From assembly GCA_024233305.1 (NCBI GenBank), contig JACKPV010000037.1, forward strand, positions 1 to 64,000: DNA of 64,000 nucleotides. Direction: 5' to 3'. The translations under genes were made by a program, and so were the position numbers. Shown here piece after piece: positions 45,410-53,192 of the stretch (position 1 is its first letter; each line of letters starts with the position of its first letter). The notes below the pieces were generated by a model. The model had not been told where the DNA came from. It did no database searches and worked only from the letters and a program-made list of their open reading frames with translations. Source of the DNA: Verrucomicrobiales bacterium (GTDB lineage: Bacteria; Verrucomicrobiota; Verrucomicrobiia; Limisphaerales; J093).

Positions 45410-46180
45410 ATGAAAACTCCGTGGTCCCGCACCGCTCTGCTTGTGGCCGCCGGCCTGTTGGCGGCGGGTTGTTCTGACTCCTCCAACCCCCGCGCGATCA
45501 AAGCGGAGCCGGCGAACCCCGCTTGGGCCGACCTGTTCGGACGGGTGGATCTGAAACAGCTGCCGGCGCCGGCCACCCGCAACGGCCTGACCTACGAGAA
45601 GGACATCAAACCCATCCTTGAAACTGGCTGTTTCGGCTGTCACGGCGAGGAACGCCAGCGTGGCGGGCTCCGGCTCGACAGTCGCGAGGCGCTGCTGGCC
45701 GGCGGCGAGAACGGCGTCGTCTTTTCCCGGGGAGACAGTGCCCACAGCGTGTTGACCGTGGCCGTGGCTCAGCTCGACGATGAGGTTGCCATGCCGCCGA
45801 AGCGGCGTCCGGGCGGGCCGGGCGGACGCGGCATGGGTGGGCCAGGCATGGGCGGTCCCGGGATGCGCCCGGCCGGGGAGCGGGGTTTCGGCGGTCCGGG
45901 CGGTCCTCCGGTTCCCGGCGCCACTGCGGGAGATCAGCCTCCCGCTCTGCCCACCGGAGATCGGGGAGCAAGCGCTGCCGACGGGCAACCGGGAGGCTTT
46001 CCGCCCGGTGCTCCCGGCGGACCGGGGGGCTTCGGTGGTCCGGGCGGGCAGGGTGGTCCGGGCGGCTTTGGCGGGCCCGGTGGCCCGGGTCGTCCGGGTG
46101 GTTTTGGCGGGCCGCCCAAGGTGTTGACTGCCGAGGAGGTGGGATTGATCCGCGCCTGGATCGATCAGGGCGCGAACTGA
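45410..46180 (+). CDS. Planctomycete-type cytochrome c-like lipoprotein with Gly/Pro-rich insertion
   Basis: A 256-residue exported protein. The lipobox LLAAGC is at residues 16-21 after a short signal peptide (MKTPWSRTALLVAAGLLAAG). One haem-binding motif, CFGCH (about residue 75-79), lies in LTYEKDIKPILETGCFGCHG, the PSC1/DUF1587-like pattern of planctomycetal and verrucomicrobial proteins. AQLDDEVAMPPK and, at the end, KVLTAEEVGLIRAWIDQGAN complete the domain. Between them is a ~95-residue Gly/Pro/Phe-rich insertion made of GGPGG-type repeats. It would be attached to the outer membrane and could carry electrons. Confidence 0.8.
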   Translation: MKTPWSRTALLVAAGLLAAGCSDSSNPRAIKAEPANPAWADLFGRVDLKQLPAPATRNGLTYEKDIKPILETGCFGCHGEERQRGGLRLDSREALLAGGENGVVFSRGDSAHSVLTVAVAQLDDEVAMPPKRRPGGPGGRGMGGPGMGGPGMRPAGERGFGGPGGPPVPGATAGDQPPALPTGDRGASAADGQPGGFPPGAPGGPGGFGGPGGQGGPGGFGGPGGPGRPGGFGGPPKVLTAEEVGLIRAWIDQGAN

Positions 46181-46230
46181 AACCTCCTTTCGTCCGAGCG
46201 GCGATCCGGGGAGAGTCTGCTCACCAGCCA

Positions 46231-46262
46231 AACGGCCCGCGGGTTTCGCCCGTCGGGCCGTT
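46231..46262 (+). terminator. intrinsic-terminator-like hairpin after the cytochrome gene
   Basis: The stem AACGGCCCG (46231-46239) pairs with CGGGCCGTT (46254-46262). An inner CGGG/CCCG extension surrounds a loop of about five bases. It lies 50 bases after the lipoprotein gene and 100 bases before hypD. The downstream T content is low, so efficiency is uncertain. Confidence 0.45.
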
Positions 46263-46364
46263 CGACTTGGTCCCCGTGTTGCCACCGTCGGGTCTGGCGA
46301 CCGGCAAACGGGTGGATGCCGGCGCTTGACGCTCGGTGGGCGGTCCGCAAGGTTGGCGGCGGGC

Positions 46365-47465
46365 ATGAAGTTTGTTGACGAGTTCAGGGATGCTGGACGG
46401 GCGCGCGAATGTGCGGCGGCCATCCATCGGCTGGTGACGCGGCCCTGGACACTGATGGAAATCTGCGGGGGGCAAACCCACGCCATCGTCAAATTCGGCA
46501 TCGACCGGCTGCTCCCGGAGAGCATCCGGCTGGTGCATGGTCCCGGCTGCCCGGTGTGTGTCACTCCGCTGGAGACCATTGACCAGGCGTTGAACATCGC
46601 CGCCCGGCCGGAGGTCATTTTCTGTTCGTTCGGCGACATGCTGCGGGTTCCGGGCAGCCGGGAGGACCTCCTGTCGGTGAAGGCGCGGGGCGGCGACGTG
46701 CGGATGGTGTATTCGCCGCTGGACGCCGTGAAACTCGCCCGGATGCATCCCGAGCGGGAGGTTGTCTTCTTCGCGGTGGGGTTTGAAACAACCGCCCCGG
46801 CGAACGCGATGGCGGTGGTGCAGGCGAAGCGCGCGGGATTGCCGAACTTCTCGGTGCTGGTCTCGCACGTCCTGGTGCCACCGGCGATGGAGGCCATTCT
46901 CGGCGCCCCCACCAACCAGGTGCAGGGCTTCCTGGCCGCGGGCCACGTCTGTGCCGTGATGGGCTGCCGGGAATACGAGCCGATTGCCGCCCGCCATCAC
47001 GTGCCGATTGTGGTGACCGGCTTCGAGCCCGTTGATATCCTCCAGGGGATCCACGATTGCCTGCAGCAGCTTGAAGCCGGCGCGGCCACCGTGCAGAACG
47101 CTTATGCCCGGACGGTCCGCGCCGAGGGCAACCCGGCGGCGCGGAAGATGGTGGGAGAGGTGTTCGAGGTCATCGACCGCAAGTGGCGGGGAATCGGTTT
47201 GATCCCGCAAAGCGGCTGGGGGTTGGCGCCGGAATACGCCGCCTTTGACGCCGCGGAGCGGTTCGGGGTGGCGGATCAGACTGCGGAAGAGCCGGCCGAG
47301 TGCATCAGCGGTCTCGTGCTGCAGGGTGTGAAGACGCCGCTCGAATGTCCCGCGTTCGGTGGGCGCTGCTCGCCCGAGCATCCGCTGGGCGCCACGATGG
47401 TCTCCAGCGAGGGCGCCTGCGCGGCGTATCATCGGTACCGCAGAATGCCGGTCGGATCCGGCTGA
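46365..47465 (+). CDS. hypD: hydrogenase formation protein HypD
   Basis: A 366-residue Fe-S protein that, with HypC, holds the iron atom while CO and CN ligands are attached during NiFe-hydrogenase maturation. Signatures: LMEICGGQTHAIVKFGIDRL, VHGPGCPVCVTPLETIDQAL, AVGFETTAPANAMAVVQAKR, and a final CSPEHPLGATMVSSEGACAA Cys cluster. All are intact. ATG 46365 is used. hypE follows 24 bases later, forming a hypDE pair. No hypABCF or hydrogenase structural genes occur in this window. Confidence 0.97.
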   Translation: MKFVDEFRDAGRARECAAAIHRLVTRPWTLMEICGGQTHAIVKFGIDRLLPESIRLVHGPGCPVCVTPLETIDQALNIAARPEVIFCSFGDMLRVPGSREDLLSVKARGGDVRMVYSPLDAVKLARMHPEREVVFFAVGFETTAPANAMAVVQAKRAGLPNFSVLVSHVLVPPAMEAILGAPTNQVQGFLAAGHVCAVMGCREYEPIAARHHVPIVVTGFEPVDILQGIHDCLQQLEAGAATVQNAYARTVRAEGNPAARKMVGEVFEVIDRKWRGIGLIPQSGWGLAPEYAAFDAAERFGVADQTAEEPAECISGLVLQGVKTPLECPAFGGRCSPEHPLGATMVSSEGACAAYHRYRRMPVGSG

Positions 47466-47489
47466 AGCCCGCCAACCCGGAAGCATTTC

Positions 47490-48548
47490 ATGGCCGACGA
47501 AACGAACGATTTCCACCTGAGTTGTCCGGTGCCCATCACCCAGTATCCGCACGTGGTTATGGCGCACGGCGGCGGCGGGCGATTGATGAACCAGCTCATC
47601 GACCGGATGTTCGTTGCGGCCTTCGGGAACCCGGCGCTGGAGGAGCGTCATGACGGCGCCCGGCTCGATCCCGAGGGCCGCCAACTGGCTTTCAGCACCG
47701 ATTCCTACGTGGTGCGGCCGCTTTTCTTTCCTGGCAGCGACATCGGGGCGATGGCCGTGAACGGCACGGTGAACGACCTCGCCATGTGCGGCGCCCGTCC
47801 GCGGTGGTTGAGCGCCGGGTTCATCATCGAGGAAGGCCTGCCCATGGAAACGCTGTGGCGGGTGGTGCAATCCATGCGGGAGGCGGCCGCGGCGGCGGGC
47901 GTACAAATCGTTACCGGCGACACCAAGGTGGTCGACAAGGGGAAGGGCGACGGCTTGTACATCAATACCGCCGGGGTCGGGGTGATCGAAACCGGGTTCC
48001 TCATCCGACCGGCTTCCGTGCGGCCCGGCGATGCCGTGCTGCTCAGCGGCGACGTGGGCCGGCATGGCATGGCGATCATGTCAGTGCGGGAAGGGCTCGA
48101 CTTCGAAAGTCCGATCACCAGCGATTGCGCTCCGCTGGCGGCGATGGTCCTGGATTTGCTCGGGGCGGGCATCGAGGTCCGCTGTCTGCGCGACCTCACC
48201 CGGGGCGGGTTGGCCGCGGCTTTGAACGAGATCGCCACGGTGGCGCGGGTGCAGATTGACATCGAGGAAGCGGCGGTGCCGGTGACCGATCCGGTGCGTG
48301 GTGCCTGCGAGATCCTGGGGTTGGATCCGTTCTACGTCGCGAACGAAGGGCGCTTGGTGGCGTTCGTCCCGGCAGAACAGGCGCGGCAGGCCCTCACGGT
48401 GATGCAACGGCATGATCCCGGACGAAACGCCTGCCGGATCGGTGTGGTGAAGACCGAGTTTCCTGAACGCGTCACGCTGCGCAGCCGGATCGGGGCCTCG
48501 CGCATCCTGGATTTGCTCAGCGGCGAGCAGTTGCCGCGCATTTGTTGA
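47490..48548 (+). CDS. hypE: hydrogenase maturation protein HypE
   Basis: A 352-residue PurM-fold enzyme that dehydrates carbamoylated thiocarboxamide at its own C-terminal Cys to make the cyanide ligand of NiFe-hydrogenases. The N-terminus is VVMAHGGGGRLMNQLIDRMF, with ATP-binding FSTDSYVVRPLFFPGSDIG and VLLSGDVGRHGMAIMSVREG. The end is LPRIC, the required C-terminal Pro-Arg-Ile-Cys whose Cys is carbamoylated by HypF. It follows hypD directly. Confidence 0.97.
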   Translation: MADETNDFHLSCPVPITQYPHVVMAHGGGGRLMNQLIDRMFVAAFGNPALEERHDGARLDPEGRQLAFSTDSYVVRPLFFPGSDIGAMAVNGTVNDLAMCGARPRWLSAGFIIEEGLPMETLWRVVQSMREAAAAAGVQIVTGDTKVVDKGKGDGLYINTAGVGVIETGFLIRPASVRPGDAVLLSGDVGRHGMAIMSVREGLDFESPITSDCAPLAAMVLDLLGAGIEVRCLRDLTRGGLAAALNEIATVARVQIDIEEAAVPVTDPVRGACEILGLDPFYVANEGRLVAFVPAEQARQALTVMQRHDPGRNACRIGVVKTEFPERVTLRSRIGASRILDLLSGEQLPRIC

Positions 48549-48647
48549 CGCGGCCGGCCATGGTCGGGCGAGTGCGCCAAGCTGCGGATCGACGATGTCC
48601 GCTCCGCAGGAGGCCGCCGATATGCGGAGCGGCGCTCCACAAAAAAG

Positions 48648-48677
48648 AAAGCCGTTCCGGAGGCCCGGAACGGCTTT
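48648..48677. terminator. bidirectional intrinsic terminator
   Basis: A 13-bp perfect stem AAAGCCGTTCCGG / CCGGAACGGCTTT with a 4-base loop lies between the convergent hypE and RRM genes. On the minus strand it is followed by a T-tract (the complement of six A's at 48641-48646), and on the plus strand by GAAAATCCCTTT. It should end the RRM transcript efficiently. Confidence 0.8.
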
Positions 48678-48709
48678 GAAAATCCCTTTCAGTCAGGGAG
48701 CGCGCGTGT

Positions 48710-49075
48710 CTACCAGCGCTCCCGACGCCCGCCGCGATCGCCCCGGTCACCGCCGCGGCGGTCACCGAAATCACGACGCGGACCGCGTCCGCCACCGCCG
48801 CCGCCACCGCCACGGTCGCCGCGTTCCTCGCGGGGACGGGCCACATTCACGGTGAGGGCGCGATTGTCCAGGGTCGAGCCGTTGAGGGCCTCAATGGCCG
48901 CCTGCGCCTCCTCCGGGGTGCTCATGGTGACAAACCCAAAGCCGCGCGAACGACCGGTGGCCCGGTCCAGCATCACATTGGCTTCGACGACCACACCATG
49001 GGTGGCGAAGGCGTCGTGCAGTTGGGTGTCGGTGACATTGTAGGACAGGTTTCCTACAAACAACTTGGTACTCAT
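48710..49075 (-). CDS. RRM-domain RNA-binding protein with Arg/Gly-rich tail
   Basis: A 121-residue protein of the type common in cyanobacteria and verrucomicrobia. A single RRM fills residues 1-80: RNP2 KLFVGNLSYNVTD, RNP1 RSRGFGFVTMSTPEEAQ, and a final strand RALTVNVARPREER. The C-terminus is a GGGGGGG-then-RG-type tail (about 85-121), which probably binds RNA non-specifically. Such proteins respond to cold and may act as RNA chaperones. The gene is monocistronic with a strong downstream terminator. Confidence 0.9.
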   Translation of the reverse strand: MSTKLFVGNLSYNVTDTQLHDAFATHGVVVEANVMLDRATGRSRGFGFVTMSTPEEAQAAIEALNGSTLDNRALTVNVARPREERGDRGGGGGGGGRGPRRDFGDRRGGDRGDRGGRRERW

Positions 49076-49257
49076 TCTGATGATCTGCCGTTGGACCTCT
49101 GCCGTTAACTCCAGACTGTTCCCGACCGTCGGGTTTCAAATCATCACTGAACGAGGTTCAACTGCTGATTCACCATGCCGTGGAAGGACGCTTGATCCAA
49201 CGCGGGGCAAAACATACGCATCCCCCGGCGGAATTCAACACGTTTCTTCGGCGGGCA

Positions 49258-49407
49258 AATTCCAGGGTGCGCATCTCAGTGTTTTCCGACTCCGTGCGGC
49301 CCGAAGAGTCGGAGCGCGGAATTCATTCCGCAGACCCCGCCGGGAGTCAACCTTGCTGCGGAATGAATTCCGCGCTCCGAAAAAGCTGAGATGCGCACAA
49401 TTCCAGG
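49258..49407. mobile_element. miniature inverted-repeat element (MITE-like) with 9-bp target duplication
   Basis: The element spans 49267-49398 (132 bp). Its ends are perfect 13-bp inverted repeats, GTGCGCATCTCAG and CTGAGATGCGCAC. It is flanked by the identical 9-mer AATTCCAGG at 49258-49266 and 49399-49407. Inside lies a second, 25-bp perfect inverted repeat (49309-49333 with 49356-49380) whose core words are GGAGCGCGG, AATTCATTCCGC. It encodes no protein. Nine-base duplications are typical of several transposase families, so it was probably mobilised in trans by an autonomous element elsewhere. It lies between the ends of lysS and the start of the RRM gene. Confidence 0.88.
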
Positions 49408-49426
49408 TGCGGTTCGTTCCACCCGA

Positions 49427-50878
49427 TCAGGTGCGTGGCCGCAGTTGCGGGAACAGAATCACGTCCCGGATGCTCTCCTGGCCGAGGAGCATCATGCACA
49501 AACGGTCGATCCCCACGCCGATGCCGCCCGCCGGAGGCATCCCGTGTTCGAGGGCCACGAGGAAATCCTCGTCGAGTTTCTGCTGCTCCCCGCCGGCCTG
49601 ATGTTCCAGGCGTTCCCGCTGTTCAACCGGATCGTTCTGCTCGGTGTAGCCCGGCGAGATCTCCTGGCCGTTGATGCAGCACTCGAAGACTTCGACCGTC
49701 GATGGATCGTCGGGCGAGAGTTTGGCCAGGGGGATCAGTTCCTTGGGAGCGTGCGTGACGAAGACGGGGTCGATGAGGGTGGGTTCGATCAGCTTCTCGA
49801 ACACGGCCTGGGTCACCTCGAAATCGACGTAATCGTCCCCGAGTTCGGCGCCGAGTTCGAGAGCCTTCGTCCGTCGGTCCGCCGGTGAAATCTCGAACCA
49901 ATCGGCGCCCGCCTTTTCCCGTACGAGTTCCTTGTAGGTGGCCCGTCGCCAGGGACGCTCCAGGTTGATCGTCCGGGTGAGGTTGCCCTCCGGATCCCGG
50001 TGTTCGATGCGCAGTGTCCCGAGCACCTGCTGCGCCACGCGGCAGACCATGCTTTCGACCGTCTCCATCATGGTCGCGTAATCGCCGAAGGCCTCGTAGG
50101 CCTCGAGCATGGTGAACTCGGGGTTGTGGCGGCGCGACAGTCCCTCGTTGCGGAAGTTGCGACCGATCTCGAACACGCGGTCCAGGCCGCCCACCAACAA
50201 CCGCTTCAAGGGCAACTCAAGCGCAATGCGCAGGTAGAAATCGCACCCGAGCGCGTTGTGATGCGTCTTGAAGGGGCGGGCTGCCGCCCCGCCGGGGATC
50301 GCCTGCATCATCGGCGTCTCGACCTCGACATAGCCGCGCTCGTGGAAAAACTCCCGGATCTCGCGGATGATCGCGCTGCGTTTCAGGAAGGTCTCCCTCA
50401 CCCCGTCGTTGGCCATCAGGTCGAGGTAGCGCTGGCGGTAGCGCGTTTCCGTGTCCTCGAGGCCATGCCACTTGGCGGGCGGCGGACGCAGCGCCTTGGT
50501 GAGCACCACGAACTCCTCAACCTTCACCGACACCTCGCCGGTGCGGGTGGTGAACAGGGCGCCCCGCACCCCGATGAAATCCGCCAGGTCGAGTTGCCGG
50601 AAGATCTCGAACTGTTCATCGCCGACCGCCTTCTTCTGCACGTAGATCTGGATGCGGCCGGTACCGTCCTTGAGGTCCATGAACTGGCTCTTGCCCATGT
50701 CGCGATGGGCGGTGATGCGGCCGGCAATCCCGACGATGCGGCCCTCGGCGTAGTTGGCGCGGGCCTCGCCGCAGCCTTCGGTCGGCTGGAACTTGTTCCG
50801 GAACGGATGGCATCCCCGGGCGGCCAGCGCGGCGAGGTTTGCCTTTCGTTGTTCGATCAGGGCGTTGGTGTCATCCAT
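49427..50878 (-). CDS. lysS: lysyl-tRNA synthetase, class II
   Basis: A 483-residue class II aminoacyl-tRNA synthetase charging tRNA-Lys. The N-terminal OB-fold (VGIAGRITAHRDMGKSQFMD) is followed by the catalytic domain: motif 1 around FFHERGYVEVETPMMQAIPG, motif 2 FRNEGLSRRHNPEFTMLEAY, and motif 3 GGIGVGIDRLCMMLLGQESI running to ILFPQLRPRT. All class II residues appear intact. The start is taken as ATG 50878 (MDDTNALIEQR); a frame extension to 50902 is possible. Confidence 0.96.
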   Translation of the reverse strand: MDDTNALIEQRKANLAALAARGCHPFRNKFQPTEGCGEARANYAEGRIVGIAGRITAHRDMGKSQFMDLKDGTGRIQIYVQKKAVGDEQFEIFRQLDLADFIGVRGALFTTRTGEVSVKVEEFVVLTKALRPPPAKWHGLEDTETRYRQRYLDLMANDGVRETFLKRSAIIREIREFFHERGYVEVETPMMQAIPGGAAARPFKTHHNALGCDFYLRIALELPLKRLLVGGLDRVFEIGRNFRNEGLSRRHNPEFTMLEAYEAFGDYATMMETVESMVCRVAQQVLGTLRIEHRDPEGNLTRTINLERPWRRATYKELVREKAGADWFEISPADRRTKALELGAELGDDYVDFEVTQAVFEKLIEPTLIDPVFVTHAPKELIPLAKLSPDDPSTVEVFECCINGQEISPGYTEQNDPVEQRERLEHQAGGEQQKLDEDFLVALEHGMPPAGGIGVGIDRLCMMLLGQESIRDVILFPQLRPRT

Positions 50879-50984
50879 AGCAGCAGACGCCGCATCAAAC
50901 ACCCTTCACCGTCCGCAGCGCAAGACCGGGCTGCGGTTGCCGTCGAGGCCCGGGAATGGCAGCGTCGGGAAACCACGCCACCGG

Positions 50985-51062
50985 CTCAACCGTACCGATT
51001 CGGTGTGCGGTAGCCGCCGCCGTGCAGTCGGCGCTGAGATCCAGGGGTTGACGCGGTCCCAC
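50985..51062. repeat. dispersed TIR element, decayed left part (copy E)
   Basis: CTCAACCGTACCGATTCGGT (50985-51004) is a degraded end, followed by GTAGCCGCCGCCGTGCAGTC GGCGCTGA in two blocks and a core beginning GATCCAGGGG that matches the inner side of copies C and D. The right end is missing or diverged. It lies 107 bases upstream of lysS on the opposite orientation. Confidence 0.65.
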
Positions 51063-51233
51063 CGAACCCGACCGCCGGTTGCGTCCAAGTGCGGAGCCCC
51101 ATGTCTCGGCGGAAATCAGGAAGATACGCTTCGGTAGATCAGGCGCAGATCGGTGCCGGAAAAGGTGCCAGGTTCTCTGTTGCCCCAGAGGACGCACGGT
51201 CACGTTCTTTCCAAAGCGGCGCGCACGGAGTGA

Positions 51234-51265
51234 CGCGCCCTACCACCTGGCCCGGGTAGGGCGCG
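51234..51265. repeat. short inverted repeat (CGCGCCCTACC family)
   Basis: CGCGCCCTACC at 51234-51244 pairs with GGTAGGGCGCG at 51255-51265 around a 10-base loop. It is followed by a related GCGCGCAGTCCCCTGCGCGC palindrome at 51260-51280. The unit lies in the gene-free stretch 50879-51386 between lysS and the Ig-like gene, and has no T-tract, so it looks like interspersed repeat rather than a terminator. Confidence 0.55.
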
Positions 51266-51341
51266 CAGTCCCCTGCGCGCCGCCCGAGAGGCAGCCCCCC
51301 GTTCACCTCCCGAACCCGTATCCTGCGCGCCCCCGGTGGCG

Positions 51342-51394
51342 GGCAGCCGTATTCCAACTGAATCTGCGCCGATTCAACGTCTGCAGCTACGGCA
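51342..51394. repeat. dispersed TIR element, decayed right part (copy F)
   Basis: GGCAGCCGTATTCCAACTGA matches GGCAGCCCTATCCCAGCTGA of copy C (10356 region), and the following ATCTGCGCCGATTCAACGTC TGCAGCTAC aligns with the inverted module of that copy. The complement GTAGC supplies the TAG stop of the Ig-like gene at 51387-51389. Together with copy E it may be the remains of one longer element split by later changes. Confidence 0.55.
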
Positions 51395-51935
51395 ATGGGA
51401 GGACGCGGTAGAAGTAGAATCCGTGGTCGGCGGGAGGCCGGTGCAGCACGGTGCTTTGCGCGGCGTTGGTGTCCCTGACGATTGAAGTCCAGTTACGCAG
51501 GTCCCAGGAACCCTGCAGTTCATGGATGGTATCCGAAATCCCGTTGTAGACGGTCACCTGAAATCCGATGTTCGTTCTCACTTTGGTGTCCAGCACGCGC
51601 AGGTGAACGGGGGGATTGGTGACGCTTCCGGCGGCATCCTGGACCACCAGCCAGTAGCGTCCCGCGTGGTCGGGGGCGATCGCCGGAAGGCTAAGCAGGG
51701 CCACCTCGCTCCACGGGGAGATCACCTGCGGCACTTGGCCGGCACGCGCGAACCGCCACTCGTAGGCGAGCCCTTCTCCCCCGGTGGCAGCAGCGCTCCA
51801 ACTCACGGGTAGACCGACGTAGGCAGTCTTGTTGGTGGGCGGCTGGGTGATGGTGGGTTGAGCCCGGGCGCACAAGAGACTCCCGGACATTGCGGCCAAG
51901 CAGACCATGCCGAACCAGCGCGATGAAGTGTTCAT
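51387..51935 (-). CDS. secreted immunoglobulin-like domain protein
   Basis: A 182-residue exported protein with a signal peptide (MVCLAAMSGSLLCARAQ, cleaved about residue 25). One I-set-like domain follows: PTITQPPTNKTAYVGLPVSW, then YEWRFARAG, and AIAPDHAGRYWLVVQDAAGS with the usual Tyr near the second Cys position (no Cys pair is present). The rest (LQGSWDLRNWTSIVRDTNAA) resembles the SUN-type glycan-recognition-like repeats of verrucomicrobial surface proteins. Binding of a carbohydrate or protein is possible. Its TAG stop lies in repeat copy F. Confidence 0.75.
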   Translation of the reverse strand: MNTSSRWFGMVCLAAMSGSLLCARAQPTITQPPTNKTAYVGLPVSWSAAATGGEGLAYEWRFARAGQVPQVISPWSEVALLSLPAIAPDHAGRYWLVVQDAAGSVTNPPVHLRVLDTKVRTNIGFQVTVYNGISDTIHELQGSWDLRNWTSIVRDTNAAQSTVLHRPPADHGFYFYRVLPLP

Positions 51936-52062
51936 TGTCTTCTGGAAGACCCTGGTGGACTGTCATTCGAAGGCTGATAGCGCCGGTTCGGATTGGACGA
52001 GACCAGTCGCGCCTGCTCGCAAGCAAGATTGCCTCCGGGTTTTCCGGGTCAAGCACAAGTAC

Positions 52063-52090
52063 AAAAAAAACCAGCCAACCCGTGGCTGGC
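52063..52090 (-). terminator. intrinsic terminator of the PEP-CTERM gene
   Basis: On the minus strand the stem CCAGCCA/TGGCTGG closes a 5-base loop and is followed by eight T's (complement of the A8 tract at 52063-52070). It lies 24 bases after the stop of the PEP-CTERM gene. This is the strongest rho-independent signal in the window apart from that at 48648. Confidence 0.88.
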
Positions 52091-52113
52091 TGGTGATAAG
52101 TCCAAACTGCGGC

Positions 52114-52848
52114 TCAGGCAAGACCGGAGCGGAAGCGCCGGAAGGCGCCGAACGCGATCAGGCCGAGACCGGCAAAGAGCGCATACTCGTGCGGCTCAGG
52201 GACGTCAACGAGACCCACGGCATGGAAGCTTGAGTCATTTCCGTCGAACAAGCCCTCGATGGTGATGACCATGCTCTCGATGCTGGTCAGCACCACCCCG
52301 TTGGCGCTGAAGTTGACCAACGGGAAGTCCAGGTTCACGACCGGCCCGAAGTAGCCGATGAAGGGACCGGGATTCTGGGTCTCGGTCCAGGTGTTCACCC
52401 CATCGGAGATCGTTACCGACCAGTTGATGGGGCTGTCCGTCTTGATCTCCGCCAACCGTACGGCCTGCCAGCCAGAGATGTCGTATGACAGTCCGGCGCC
52501 GTTCGCGTCGTAGGTGATTGTTGACGTGGCCCTCGAGTTCGTGCCGGTGCTTTGCTCGAAGTAGTCGGCGGGGGCGTTGGAGGCTGCCCTTACCTCAGCG
52601 GACGTGACGGCATCGCTCACACCCGTTACCTCTATCTCCATACCCCGATGGGTGTTCGCGGCCACTCCGCTGGTAATCGGGGCCACGGAACCCACAGAGG
52701 CTCCGACAACCGCGCCAGGAGCGATCGTGAGGGTTTGGCCACCACCCGGATCATTGAAGTGGTCCCATTCCACTACGGCGGCCTGAGTGCTCCATGAGAG
52801 CAATCCGGCAGCCCCGGCAACTATTAGTTTAGTTGTTTTGTTCATCAT
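52114..52848 (-). CDS. PEP-CTERM sorting-domain protein
   Basis: A 244-residue exported protein. The signal peptide is KLIVAGAAGLLSWSTQAAVV. The mature part is Asp/Thr/Ser-rich and beta-strand-like (AVVEWDHFNDPGGGQTLTIA ... INWSVTISDGVNTWTETQNP), without an enzyme motif. The tail is VPEPHEYALFAGLGLIAFGA followed by FRRFRSGLA, the exosortase recognition helix with its basic end. It is A/T-richer upstream than its neighbours and has its own terminator at 52063. Like the other PEP-CTERM gene at 20587 it is not near an exosortase. Confidence 0.85.
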   Translation of the reverse strand: MMNKTTKLIVAGAAGLLSWSTQAAVVEWDHFNDPGGGQTLTIAPGAVVGASVGSVAPITSGVAANTHRGMEIEVTGVSDAVTSAEVRAASNAPADYFEQSTGTNSRATSTITYDANGAGLSYDISGWQAVRLAEIKTDSPINWSVTISDGVNTWTETQNPGPFIGYFGPVVNLDFPLVNFSANGVVLTSIESMVITIEGLFDGNDSSFHAVGLVDVPEPHEYALFAGLGLIAFGAFRRFRSGLA

Positions 52849-53192
52849 TTGTTCGTTTGATGTGTAGATCGATCTATCGCCTGCAACCGGTGCAGACGAG
52901 TAGTAAAGTAGGCACGCGAACGCGAAAGTTCAAGGAATATTTTTCCCAGCCTGAGCGGGTCGGAGGTGGGCGGAGGCGTGGGGGGGTGGGCACCCCAGGA
53001 CCCCGTTTCCCCGTGATAATCGCTGAAAAACGGTCCTCTGTGCCCTCCGGCAACCGCGGTGGGACCGGTCGCCGCAGCCTGGATGCGGCGTTTGTCTGGG
53101 GCTTGAGCAAGGCTGCGTAGGGCGGGGTTCAGGGCGCTTTGGGATTGCGAATCGGAGGGGCGGCGCTAGGCTGAGGACGCATTGGCCATCGC
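52849..53192. other. intergenic region between divergent genes
   Basis: No gene is visible. The part nearest the PEP-CTERM gene is AT-rich and carries the putative promoter at 52905-52933; the remainder is very GC-rich with runs of G (GGGGGGGTGGG). It should contain the start signals of both the PEP-CTERM gene and the YihY-type gene. Confidence 0.6.
52905..52933 (-). promoter_or_regulatory. putative promoter of the PEP-CTERM gene
   Basis: On the minus strand TTGAAC (52933-52928) and TACTTT (52910-52905) are 17 bases apart in an AT-rich patch about 55 bases upstream of the start codon. Matches to the -10 consensus are weak, so this is tentative. Confidence 0.3.

Noticed and set aside
45800..46122. 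Repetitive GGTCCGGGCGG words suggestive of a CRISPR or satellite array
   Set aside because: They are in frame and encode GGPGG repeats within the cytochrome lipoprotein; spacing is irregular and there are no unique spacers.
46221..48065. Open frame of 614 codons antisense to hypD/hypE
   Set aside because: Shadow of two certain genes; no motif of its own.
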